In this document: one piece after another, positions 1 through 7,679 of the stretch
How positions within the stretch are numbered: the first letter of the stretch is position 1
How the letters are laid out: each line of letters starts with the position of its first letter
NCBI GenBank assembly: GCA_029937545.1
Contig: JAPYPR010000003.1
Span: forward strand, 62,001-126,000
Direction: 5' to 3'
DNA: 64,000 nucleotides
DNA from: Erythrobacter sp.
Lineage (GTDB): Bacteria; Pseudomonadota; Alphaproteobacteria; Sphingomonadales; Sphingomonadaceae
Notes under the pieces: generated by a model
The model's input: only the letters and a program-made list of their open reading frames with translations
What the model was told of the DNA's origin: nothing
The model's database searches: none
Position numbers and translations under genes: made by a program

Positions 1-1
1 G

Positions 2-334
2 ACCTGGTACGCGCCGCTGATCACCCGGCCGCACCTGTTTTTGCGCGGCGTACGCCTGCTGTTCGGCGATCACGCGATGTTTTTCCGGCGGGCGGATTTC
101 CAGCGCATCGGGGGCTGCACGCCGGGGGATGCGGTGATGGAGGAAGCCGATCTTTGCGTGAAGTTTGCGAGCCTCGGGCGGATCAGGCTGGTGCCGCGCT
201 GGGTCGAGACGTCGGATCGCAGGATTGCCGCCTGGGGTCCGCTCAAGGCCAACTGGATTTATTTCAAGGTCGGCATGCTCTGGGCCTTCGGTCTGCGCGA
301 CAGGATGACGAAGCACTATCCGGATGTGCGCTAG
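2..334 (+). CDS. Family 2 glycosyltransferase, C-terminal part (cut by window edge)
   Basis: Only the last 110 residues lie inside the window; the frame is open from base 2 and stops with TAG at 332-334. Visible motifs are GDHAMFFRR, the acidic EEADL block and a late TSDRRxxxWGPLK stretch followed by a hydrophobic segment. This pattern fits the end of the TIGR04283 glycosyltransferase family, which is known to co-occur with radical SAM proteins and arsenite methyltransferases in arsenosugar gene sets. Both partners sit within the next 5 kb. It converges with the SDR gene, sharing 4 bases. The catalytic DxD half is outside the window, so activity and substrate cannot be judged. Confidence 0.7.
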   Translation, partial: TWYAPLITRPHLFLRGVRLLFGDHAMFFRRADFQRIGGCTPGDAVMEEADLCVKFASLGRIRLVPRWVETSDRRIAAWGPLKANWIYFKVGMLWAFGLRDRMTKHYPDVR

Positions 335-1359
335 GCTTTCGGCAGGAAGCCTGCTTCGATGCAATAGTCGATCAGGCGATGGATATAGGGCTTGTCGGTG
401 GCCGGACAGGCCTCTCCGCCAATTTTCCGAAAGGCGCTGTCGTCGAAATGCGGGTCGCGCTGGAAGTAGCTCGCATAGAGCCCCGCGATGCGTTTGAAGA
501 GTCGGCGCTCGATAGCCGGAAGGCCGGCCGGATCGAAATTCTCGGGCGCGACGAGCTCGGGTTCGTGGAATTGCGGATAAGCGCCGATCGCGCCGGTAAA
601 GTCGGCCACCGGTAGCGGTTGTCCCGATACGAGATGGAAGGTCCCGCCGCTGCTCGCGCCAGATGTCGCGGCGAGACTCGCGGCGATGGTCACGATGCCC
701 TTCGCCACATGATCGATCGGCACGAAATCCAGCGTCGCTCCGGCGCGGGCCGGCATGTGGCGAACGCGACCCTCGGCAATCAGCTTGAAGGCGGCATAGG
801 TCGTGTCGAACTGGCGGATCGCCCCGCTGCCATGTTCGCCGACCACGATCGAGGGGCGCGCAATCGCCCAGCGCAGATTGCTGGCGCGCACCAGCCGCTC
901 GCCCGCCGCCTTGCTCGCCTCGTAACCATTTGCAAAGCCGCCGTCCGGCAGCGGATCGTCCTCGCGGATCGTGCCGTCGCGCGCACCGCAGACATAGGCG
1001 GTGGACACGTGCAGCACGGCCATGTCTCCCGCCTCGGCAAGCTCCAGCATATACGCCACGCCATCGACATTGACGGCGCGATAGTCCGCCTCGTCGAGAT
1101 CGAAGCGCACCGTTGCAGCGCAGTGGATTACGATGTCGTGCGCCTGCGCCACCTTCTCGAACAGTTCGTCGTCCCACCCGAACCGCAGCTGCGACACGTC
1201 CCCCGTCAGCGTCCTCGCGGCCACCGCCGTTCCGTCGTTCGCGCGCACTTCGGGCGTGCGATGGACCAGCGCCGTGACGCGATGCCCGGCATCGATCAGT
1301 CGCGCGCAGACCGCTCCGCCAAGCAGGCCGGCAGCACCTGTTACGAGGATCTTCAGCAA
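331..1359 (-). CDS. NAD(P)-dependent epimerase/dehydratase (extended SDR)
   Basis: 342-residue extended short-chain dehydrogenase. It opens with a Rossmann dinucleotide motif TGAAGLLGG (residues 7-15) and carries the catalytic set as VSTAYVCG (Ser, about 118) and YEASK (Tyr/Lys, about 146-150), so it should be an active nucleotide-sugar or acyl-type oxidoreductase. The start is TTG, lying inside the end of the upstream methyltransferase gene (7-bp overlap), which implies translational coupling in a two-gene operon. No ATG gives a complete Rossmann fold. Context next to arsM and a glycosyltransferase suggests sugar or nucleotide modification, but the substrate is unknown; thioester-reductase-like members of the same fold are an alternative. 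Confidence 0.8.
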   Translation of the reverse strand: MLKILVTGAAGLLGGAVCARLIDAGHRVTALVHRTPEVRANDGTAVAARTLTGDVSQLRFGWDDELFEKVAQAHDIVIHCAATVRFDLDEADYRAVNVDGVAYMLELAEAGDMAVLHVSTAYVCGARDGTIREDDPLPDGGFANGYEASKAAGERLVRASNLRWAIARPSIVVGEHGSGAIRQFDTTYAAFKLIAEGRVRHMPARAGATLDFVPIDHVAKGIVTIAASLAATSGASSGGTFHLVSGQPLPVADFTGAIGAYPQFHEPELVAPENFDPAGLPAIERRLFKRIAGLYASYFQRDPHFDDSAFRKIGGEACPATDKPYIHRLIDYCIEAGFLPKA

Positions 1360-2405
1360 CAGGCCGCCGCCGAAGGGCTTGCCTTATCCGACGCACCGAA
1401 GGGCACGGGAACGCCGCAGTCGGGAAACACGCCATAGTGGGTCGAAAAGTCGCCGAAAAATTCGAAATGCCTGGCGAAGCGCGTGTCGGCCAGCATCGCC
1501 CAACTGTTGCCGCAAATCGGGAACACCCGCCCGGCCTCGATCTGATGGTGACGGTCGAGTTCGAATACCCGCTCCTGCCCCGGCACGCTCCCGAGATAGC
1601 GGACTGCCTGCCCATAATCTTCGCACTGGTTTTCCAAGCCGTCGAGCTTGAACAGGCGGTAGGTCGCCGAGTGAAAAGCGATCCCGTCCAGCCTGGCCTC
1701 GACCTCGCGGTCTTCGATGGCAAGCGGGCGGCTGGTGACGAAGCGCGGGTCGAGGAAGCCGGAGGACTTCGCCAGCACGACGAAATCGCCCCAGTAAAGC
1801 GCGCCGGACAGGCATTCGCCATGCAGCACGGGATCGCTGCGCAGCGCTTCGGGGACACGGCGCTCGGAATAGACGTCGGAAAAATACAGCTCGCCGCCGG
1901 GCTTGAGCAGGCGGTGAGCGGCTTCGAACACGGCGCGCTTGTCCGCGACGAGGTTGATGACGCAATTGGAAACGATGACGTCGAAGTAGCTCTCCGGCAA
2001 ATCGAGGTCGAGCAGGCGTTCGATGTCGCCCTCTATGAAGCGGACGTTGGACCTGGCGTAGCCGAAGCGCTCCCGATGCCAGTCTTCATGCTCGCGCGCC
2101 ACGGCGAGCTGCTCGGGCGTGGCATCGACGCCGGTCACCGATCCGGCCTCACCCACCAGCTGCGCCAGGATATAGGCATCCTGTCCACTGCCCGAGCCGA
2201 GGTCGAGGATATGGCAACCCTCGATGGCCTGCGGTGCAACGAGGCCGCAGCCGTAATAGCGCGCTTTCACGCCCGGGTGTACGTTGCGCAGCGCCTCGAG
2301 AATTGCGGGCGGCGGGGCTTCGGCCGTGCAGCAGGCATCGGTTTTCAGATCGGCAGAGGAGGCGAGGACCTTGCCGTAATAGTCCTGCGAATTTTGGAGG
2401 TTCAT
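1353..2405 (-). CDS. arsM: Arsenite S-adenosylmethionine methyltransferase (AS3MT/ArsM type)
   Basis: 350 residues. The N-terminal two thirds resemble animal AS3MT: YYGKVLASSADL, RYYGCGLV, the SAM-binding loop ILDLGSGSGQD (66-76), VSNCVINL and HGECLSGALYW. Cysteines at 25/26, 53, 148 and 198 match the four arsenic-handling cysteines of human AS3MT; the 95- and 50-residue spacings between the last three are identical to my memory of Cys61, 156 and 206. The chain ends in Cys-Cys, as in AS3MT. Expected role: stepwise methylation of As(III) in the cytosol. A C-terminal block of about 90 residues (FELDRHHxIExGRVFPxCGN) is extra and unassigned. ATG at 2405 starts exactly at the conserved region. 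It is cotranscribed with the SDR gene downstream. Confidence 0.9.
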   Translation of the reverse strand: MNLQNSQDYYGKVLASSADLKTDACCTAEAPPPAILEALRNVHPGVKARYYGCGLVAPQAIEGCHILDLGSGSGQDAYILAQLVGEAGSVTGVDATPEQLAVAREHEDWHRERFGYARSNVRFIEGDIERLLDLDLPESYFDVIVSNCVINLVADKRAVFEAAHRLLKPGGELYFSDVYSERRVPEALRSDPVLHGECLSGALYWGDFVVLAKSSGFLDPRFVTSRPLAIEDREVEARLDGIAFHSATYRLFKLDGLENQCEDYGQAVRYLGSVPGQERVFELDRHHQIEAGRVFPICGNSWAMLADTRFARHFEFFGDFSTHYGVFPDCGVPVPFGASDKASPSAAACC

Positions 2406-2490
2406 GTAACCGAGGGCCCTTGTCTGGCGAACATGATTCAAAGCGCGACGAGTGTTCGCATTGGCACCAAATTCGGTTACGGGACAAGCG
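2406..2490. promoter_or_regulatory. Divergent promoter region with inverted repeat
   Basis: 85 bp separate arsM (leftward) from the flavoprotein gene (rightward). A 7-bp perfect inverted repeat, GCGAACA at 2427-2433 and TGTTCGC at 2453-2459, has arm centres 26 bp apart and could be an operator serving both directions. No ArsR-type gene lies nearby, so the regulator is unknown. Confidence 0.35.
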
Positions 2491-3909
2491 ATGAAATTCA
2501 CCCATGACGTTATCGTGATCGGCGGCGGGGCCGCGGGCCTCACCGCTGCCGGTGGCTGCGCGCTGTTCGGCCTCGACGTGGCGCTGATCGAAGGTCACAA
2601 GATGGGCGGCGAGTGTCTCAACAACGGCTGCGTTCCCTCCAAGGCGCTGATCTCTGCAGCAAAGCGTGCGGCCGAAGCGCGCGAGGAAAAACGCTTCGGC
2701 GTTACGCTGTCCGCCCCACAAGTCGAATGGACCGGCGTTCATAAGCATATCCACGATGCCATCGCCGGGATCGAGCATCACGATTCGAAGGAAACCTTCG
2801 AGGACATGGGCTGCGAAGTGTTTCTCGACCATGCGCAGATCACCGGCAAGCAGACGGTCGAGGTCGGCGGACGCACCTTGCGCGCGCCGCGTATCGTGAT
2901 CGCGACCGGCTCCGCGCCCTTTGTGCCGCCGATCGAGGGTATCGACACCGTCCCGTATCTCACCAATGAAAACCTGTTCGACCTGACCGAACAGCCCGGT
3001 CACCTGATCATCATCGGCGGCGGTGTGGTCGGCATGGAAATGGCGCAGAGCTTTCGCCGGCTCGGCAGCGAGGTGACCGTGATCGAGCCGGACGAGCCCA
3101 TGGGCCGCGACGATCCGGAATCGGTCGCTGTGGTGGTCGACGTAATGACATCGGAGGGCGTGCGCTTCGTGAAAGGCGCGGCTGCGAAAATCGCGGCCGG
3201 CGAGGGCAGCGTGACGGTTCATACCGACAGCGGCGAGACGGTGGCGGGCACCCATTTGCTGGTCGCCGTAGGCCGGACCGCCCGCGTGGCAGGCTTCGGC
3301 GCAGAAGACATCGGGATCGCAACCGGCAAGAACGGCTTCAAAACCGACGAGCGCCGCCGCACGTCGGTCAAGGGCATCTACGCCATCGGCGATTGCCGCG
3401 AAGGGCCGCGGCTGACGCACGTCTCGGGCTACGAGGGTTCGAACGTGGCGCTGGAGATCGTCACCGGCCTCCCGACCAAGGTCGATTTCAGCGCGCTGCC
3501 CTGGTGCACTTATACCGAGCCCGAAGTCGCGCAGATCGGTCTGACCGAGGCAGAAGCGCGCGAGAGGCATGGCGATGCGGTGACCGTCGTGAAGGAAGAG
3601 TTTTCCGAGAACGAGCGAGCCATCGCGGAAGGCTACACCAAGGGGCACATGAAGATGGTGCTGAAGGGCAAGAAAGTGCTCGGCGTCGGCATCGTCGGCA
3701 AGAATGCAGGCGAGTTGCTGCTGCCGTTCACGCAGACGATCAGCGGCAAGAGCAGCACCTTCGCGCTGGGTAGTGCGATCATCAGCTATCCGACTCGTAG
3801 CGAAATTTCCAAGGCGGCGGCCTTCAGCGCATGGAAGCCGACCGTATTCGGCAGCCTGCCGAAGAAATACGCCGGCTTCGTTGCCAGGATGCGGCGCACC
3901 TTCGCCTGA
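2491..3909 (+). CDS. MerA-like FAD-dependent disulfide oxidoreductase
   Basis: 472-residue class I pyridine nucleotide-disulfide oxidoreductase. FAD-binding GGGAAG (11-16), redox-active pair Cys42/Cys47 in GGECLNNGCVPSK, a second Rossmann motif IIGGGVVGMEMAQ (about 172-184), an FAD motif YAIGDC (about 305) and a C-terminal dimerisation domain are all present. Mercuric reductase lacks nothing comparable except the vicinal C-terminal cysteines, which are absent here. The usual dimer-contributed HPT-x2-E motif reads YPTRSE (Tyr about 433), so the catalytic His base is replaced. The substrate is therefore uncertain: a disulfide, quinone, metal or arsenical. ATG at 2491 is chosen because the upstream in-frame extension has no family similarity. 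It overlaps the radical SAM start by one base. Confidence 0.85.
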   Translation: MKFTHDVIVIGGGAAGLTAAGGCALFGLDVALIEGHKMGGECLNNGCVPSKALISAAKRAAEAREEKRFGVTLSAPQVEWTGVHKHIHDAIAGIEHHDSKETFEDMGCEVFLDHAQITGKQTVEVGGRTLRAPRIVIATGSAPFVPPIEGIDTVPYLTNENLFDLTEQPGHLIIIGGGVVGMEMAQSFRRLGSEVTVIEPDEPMGRDDPESVAVVVDVMTSEGVRFVKGAAAKIAAGEGSVTVHTDSGETVAGTHLLVAVGRTARVAGFGAEDIGIATGKNGFKTDERRRTSVKGIYAIGDCREGPRLTHVSGYEGSNVALEIVTGLPTKVDFSALPWCTYTEPEVAQIGLTEAEARERHGDAVTVVKEEFSENERAIAEGYTKGHMKMVLKGKKVLGVGIVGKNAGELLLPFTQTISGKSSTFALGSAIISYPTRSEISKAAAFSAWKPTVFGSLPKKYAGFVARMRRTFA

Positions 3910-4904
3910 TGGCTCCGCGCAGCAAGAGCCGCAGCGCGCCGAGCGGGCCGTCTCCCTTTGTTGTGGAGGCTGCGCCGCTGCCGCGCGAGAAGTTCAGCGA
4001 TCCCAACTGGACTGCCAAGGGCGAGGCGCGCGCCAGTGTCGCTTTAATCGAGCTCGACACGCTGTGGCTCAACACCGGGACGCTCTGCAATCTCGCCTGC
4101 GCGACCTGCTATATCGAAAGCAGCCCGACGAACGATGCGCTGGTCTATCTGAGCGCGGACCACGCATCCCGCTTCCTCGACGAGGCGCAGGCAATAGGCG
4201 CGCGCGAGATCGGTTTCACCGGCGGTGAGCCGTTCATGAATCCGGACATGCTGCCGATGCTGGAAGACACGCTCGCGCGCGGGTTCGAAGCGCTGGTGCT
4301 GACTAATGCGATGAAGCCGATGCGGCGGCACGAAGCGGCGCTGCTCGACCTGCGCGAACGTTTTGGGTCAAAGCTTACCCTGCGCGTCAGCCTCGATCAT
4401 CATAGTCGGCAGGTGCACGAGGCCGAGCGTGGCGCACGGACATGGGAGCCGGCGATGGACGGTCTTCGCTGGCTGTCGGTCCACGAATTTTCGATCGCCG
4501 TCGCGGGACGGCTGCTCCCCAGGGAGGAGGAGGAGGAGGAGGTCGAGGCACGGGAGGCCTGTGCTGCGCTCTTCGATGCCGAGCGCATCACCATCGATGC
4601 CCGCGATCCCGCACGTCTGGTCCTGTTCCCGGAAATGGACGCCGGCAAGGACATTGCCGAGATTACTACTGCTTGCTGGGACATCCTCGGCAAGTCGCCT
4701 GCCGATATTATGTGCGCCACCAGCCGCATGGTCGTGCATCGGAAGGGCGAATCTGCGCCGCGCGTGGTGGCCTGCACGCTGATACCGCACGATCCCGGCT
4801 TCGATCTCGGCGCGACATTGGACGAGGCAAGTGGCGACGTCCCGCTCAACCACCCCCACTGCGCGCGGTTCTGCGTGCTCGGCGGAGCCAGCTGTTCGGC
4901 CTGA
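3909..4904 (+). CDS. Radical SAM protein
   Basis: 331 residues. The [4Fe-4S] motif is CNLACATC (Cys60, 64, 67), followed by the SAM-binding GGEPF motif (about 103) typical of radical SAM enzymes with CxxxCxxC. The last 14 residues hold Cys318, 322 and 329 (C-x3-C-x6-C), a possible ligand set for an auxiliary cluster or a metal(loid). A run of six Glu near residue 206 comes from a GAG repeat. ATGA coupling to the upstream flavoprotein suggests a two-gene operon. With arsM and a TIGR04283-like glycosyltransferase nearby, a role like that of ArsS (adenosylation of dimethylarsenate) is possible, but I cannot recognise the ArsS C-terminal domain, so the specific reaction is inferred only. Confidence 0.8.
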   Translation: MAPRSKSRSAPSGPSPFVVEAAPLPREKFSDPNWTAKGEARASVALIELDTLWLNTGTLCNLACATCYIESSPTNDALVYLSADHASRFLDEAQAIGAREIGFTGGEPFMNPDMLPMLEDTLARGFEALVLTNAMKPMRRHEAALLDLRERFGSKLTLRVSLDHHSRQVHEAERGARTWEPAMDGLRWLSVHEFSIAVAGRLLPREEEEEEVEAREACAALFDAERITIDARDPARLVLFPEMDAGKDIAEITTACWDILGKSPADIMCATSRMVVHRKGESAPRVVACTLIPHDPGFDLGATLDEASGDVPLNHPHCARFCVLGGASCSA

Positions 4905-4953
4905 TCTTTGTCGGTTTTGGGACCGAAATCCTAGGCCCGTGCATTAGGCAGGC

Positions 4954-5469
4954 ATGTTCTTCGAAGAAATCTGGCTCGATATAGCCACTCGCGCCGTCGT
5001 CCTCTCGTTGATCGGCATTGTCTGGGTCACGCTGGTGATCCGCCTGATCGGCCTGCGATCGCTGTCGAAGATGACGAATTTCGATTTCGTCGTCACACTC
5101 GCTTCGGGTTCGCTCCTCGCGGGCGCTGTTCAAGCGAGCAAGTGGCCGGCCTTCGTTCAGGCATTAGCAGGTGTGGCAGCGATCTTCGTGCTTCAGTTCC
5201 TCATCGCCAAGCTGCGCCAGCAATCGGAAAGCTTTGAACAGGCGATCCAGAACGGGCCGATCTTCCTGATGTGGGAAGGAAAGTTCATCGACAATGCGCT
5301 CGAGACATCGCGCGTCGCGAAAGACGACGTTATTGCGAAACTGCGTGAGGCCAATGTGCTGGACATGGGACAAGTGCGCGCCGTCGTCCTCGAGACGACC
5401 GGCGACATCTCCGTGCTGCATGGCGACCATCTCGACGACGATCTCGTCGACGGGATCGACCGCCCCTGA
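4954..5469 (+). CDS. DUF421 (YetF-type) membrane protein
   Basis: 171 residues. Three hydrophobic segments in the first 85 residues (about 12-32, 44-60, 66-84) are followed by a soluble DUF421/YetF C-terminal domain, recognised from the GLRSLSKMTNFDFV signature and the alternating beta pattern in GPIFLMWEGKFIDNAL and LREANVLDMGQVRAVVLET. The family sits in the inner membrane and its biochemical role is not established. It stands alone after the radical SAM gene with a 49-bp gap and converges on the next gene with only 4 bp between the stops. Confidence 0.85.
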   Translation: MFFEEIWLDIATRAVVLSLIGIVWVTLVIRLIGLRSLSKMTNFDFVVTLASGSLLAGAVQASKWPAFVQALAGVAAIFVLQFLIAKLRQQSESFEQAIQNGPIFLMWEGKFIDNALETSRVAKDDVIAKLREANVLDMGQVRAVVLETTGDISVLHGDHLDDDLVDGIDRP

Positions 5470-5473
5470 CGGT

Positions 5474-6205
5474 CTAGAAGCTGCGCTTGTCCAGCCGGCG
5501 GGCCAGCGCGACGCCGCCGGTAATGAGAAACGGCACCAGCACGATGCTGAGGGTTACCTTGGCGATCACCTGCCCGATCAGCAGCGGTGTGATGTCGAAC
5601 TCGCCATAGAAGGCGAGCGTCACGAAGATCACCGAGTCGATCGCTTGGCTCAGCGCGCTGGCGATAGCGCCACGGACCATCAGCCCGATCGTGTTGTCCT
5701 CGCCCGATCCGCGGAGGCGGGAGAAGATCCAGACATTGAGCAGGAGCGACACGATGTAAGCCGCGGGCCCGGCCGCCATAACTCGCCAGAGTTGACCGTG
5801 GACCCGCTCGAAAGCTGCAAGATCCTCAGCTCTTTGCGAGATCATTTCAGGTGAAGCTGGCAAATTGAGAACAATGAACATCAGTCCAGCGGAAACCCCC
5901 AGTGGCAGAAAGCCCCACCACACGAGCTTACGGGCCAGCTTTTCGCCATAGAGCTGGGCGATTGTGCTGGAAATTACCACCAAGCCGAGAAATGCGAAGA
6001 TACCCGACTCAACGGTAGGATTAATGATCCTCTCTACCCACCAAGGAACTGCTGTACTTAACTCAATTTTCCAAGGCTGCACCTGCTTGAAGGCCAGCAC
6101 GCCGGCGATCACCGTCAGCCCGCCGTAAAGCACGAGATAGACGAACAGGCCGAGCGGGATCGAGGCTGCGGCTACGCGTTCCTGATGGGCAGGCTGGTCG
6201 GTCAT
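5474..6205 (-). CDS. yhhQ: Queuosine precursor transporter, VUT/YhhQ family
   Basis: 243-residue inner-membrane protein with about six hydrophobic helices. The family signature is visible as VESGIFAFLGLVVISSTIAQLYG in the second quarter and the late SALSQAIDSVIFVTLAFYG helix with its conserved Gln and Asp. Members import 7-cyano-7-deazaguanine or related precursors for tRNA queuosine synthesis. The central loop (about residues 115-145) is longer and more charged than in the E. coli protein. No queuosine gene is adjacent; the neighbouring nucleoside transporter faces the other way. Confidence 0.75.
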   Translation of the reverse strand: MTDQPAHQERVAAASIPLGLFVYLVLYGGLTVIAGVLAFKQVQPWKIELSTAVPWWVERIINPTVESGIFAFLGLVVISSTIAQLYGEKLARKLVWWGFLPLGVSAGLMFIVLNLPASPEMISQRAEDLAAFERVHGQLWRVMAAGPAAYIVSLLLNVWIFSRLRGSGEDNTIGLMVRGAIASALSQAIDSVIFVTLAFYGEFDITPLLIGQVIAKVTLSIVLVPFLITGGVALARRLDKRSF

Positions 6206-6341
6206 GCTGGGGAAAATCGTCCTCGAAAAACGGGTGACAGCGAATGCTGGCTTGGAATGCGAAAATTGACTAAGCGGACCCGCCGCGCAAGGTAGCGGCC
6301 GATTTCATCCGCAATTCGTCGCATCGCGAGAGGGGTCCGCA

Positions 6342-7670
6342 GTGCAGCCCATCCTGATCAATATCGCCGGTATCCTCGCGATCCTGGCGATCGCATTCCT
6401 CCTGTCGACCGGCAAGCGCCGGATCAAGCTGCGCGTAGTCGGTGCGGCCTTTGCCTTGCAAGCTCTCATGGCGCTGCTGGTGCTGCGCACGCCCTGGGGC
6501 GTCGAGGCAATCCAAGCGATGTCCAACGGCGTCATCGCCCTGCTCGACTATTCCAAGGCGGGGATCACGGCGATCTTCGGCCCGATGGAGGGCAATCCCT
6601 TCGCCAACACCTTCGTGATCGCGGCGCTGCCGGTGATTATCTTCTTCGCCGCGCTGGTCTCCATCCTCTATCACTGGGGCATCATGCAGCGGCTGGTGCG
6701 CTGGGTCGGCGGGGCGATCGGCTGGATCACCGGGATCAGCAAGGTCGAGGCGCTGGGCAGCGCCGCGAACATCTTCGTCGGCCAGTCGGAAAGCCCACTG
6801 GTGGTGCGACCCTATCTCGCCGCGCTCACGCCCAGCCGCCTGTTTACACTGATGGCCGTCGGCATGGCGGGTGTGGCAGGCACGATCCTCGCTGCCTATG
6901 CCAGCTTCATCGGCGCCGAGGCCGTGCCGTTCCTGCTGGCGGCCGCTTTCATGTCGGCCCCGGGCGGCATTCTGATGGCGAAGATCATCATGCCGGACGA
7001 CGAAAGCGATCTCGCCCGCGATGCCGCAGAACTGGCGGAGGTCCAGCTTCCGACCACGCGCATCAGCGCCGAAGGACCCGCTGCCTTGACCGAGAGCGGC
7101 AAGCCGCACGAGGTCGAAGTCGCAGAGACATTCGAGGAAGGCCACAAGCCCGCCAACGTCATCGAAGCCGCTGCCCAAGGCACGCAGACCGGCGTGAAGC
7201 TGGCCGTGGCAGTGGGCGCGATGGTCATGGTCTTCGTCGCGCTGGTCGCGCTGGCCAACGGCATCCTTGGCGGGATCGGCGGCTGGTTCGGCTATCCCGA
7301 TGTCAGCTTCCAGCAGCTGCTCGGCTTCATCTTCGCACCGGTCATGTTCCTGATCGGCATCCCCTGGGACCAGGCAGGCGCAGCAGGCGGGCTGTTCGGG
7401 ACAAAGATCGTCCTCAACGAATTCGTCGCCTTCATCGAACTGGGCGCGATGGACGCGAGCGTGCTGTCGGACCGCAGCCGCGCGATTGCGACCTTCGCGC
7501 TGTGCGGCTTTGCCAATTTCAGCTCGATCGCGATCCAGATGGCAGTCACCGGCGGGCTTGCCCCCAACCAGCGGCCGGTCATTGCCAAGCTCGGCCTCCG
7601 CGCTCTCGCCGCCGGCAGCCTCGCCAATCTGATGAGCGCGGCGCTGGCGGGACTCTTCCTGCCGTATTAG
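6342..7670 (+). CDS. nupC: Concentrative nucleoside transporter (CNT/NupC family)
   Basis: 442 residues with about ten hydrophobic segments. Diagnostic CNT motifs: GQSESPL (about 147-153), NPFANTFVIAALPVIIFF, and the gate-domain ANGILGGIGGWFG and KIVLNEFVAF blocks. The protein should import nucleosides with Na+ or H+. A hydrophilic insert (about residues 215-275), rich in Glu and Asp, separates the two halves. The start is GTG at 6342 with the purine-rich GAGAGGGG 5-12 bases upstream. It is followed after 9 bp by the dioxygenase gene, so the two are probably cotranscribed. Confidence 0.9.
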   Translation: MQPILINIAGILAILAIAFLLSTGKRRIKLRVVGAAFALQALMALLVLRTPWGVEAIQAMSNGVIALLDYSKAGITAIFGPMEGNPFANTFVIAALPVIIFFAALVSILYHWGIMQRLVRWVGGAIGWITGISKVEALGSAANIFVGQSESPLVVRPYLAALTPSRLFTLMAVGMAGVAGTILAAYASFIGAEAVPFLLAAAFMSAPGGILMAKIIMPDDESDLARDAAELAEVQLPTTRISAEGPAALTESGKPHEVEVAETFEEGHKPANVIEAAAQGTQTGVKLAVAVGAMVMVFVALVALANGILGGIGGWFGYPDVSFQQLLGFIFAPVMFLIGIPWDQAGAAGGLFGTKIVLNEFVAFIELGAMDASVLSDRSRAIATFALCGFANFSSIAIQMAVTGGLAPNQRPVIAKLGLRALAAGSLANLMSAALAGLFLPY

Positions 7671-7679
7671 AGAGCCTGC

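Noticed and set aside
3909-4904. Calling the radical SAM gene arsS outright
   Set aside because: The CxxxCxxC motif is present, but the ArsS-specific C-terminal domain is not recognisable; only the context supports the link.
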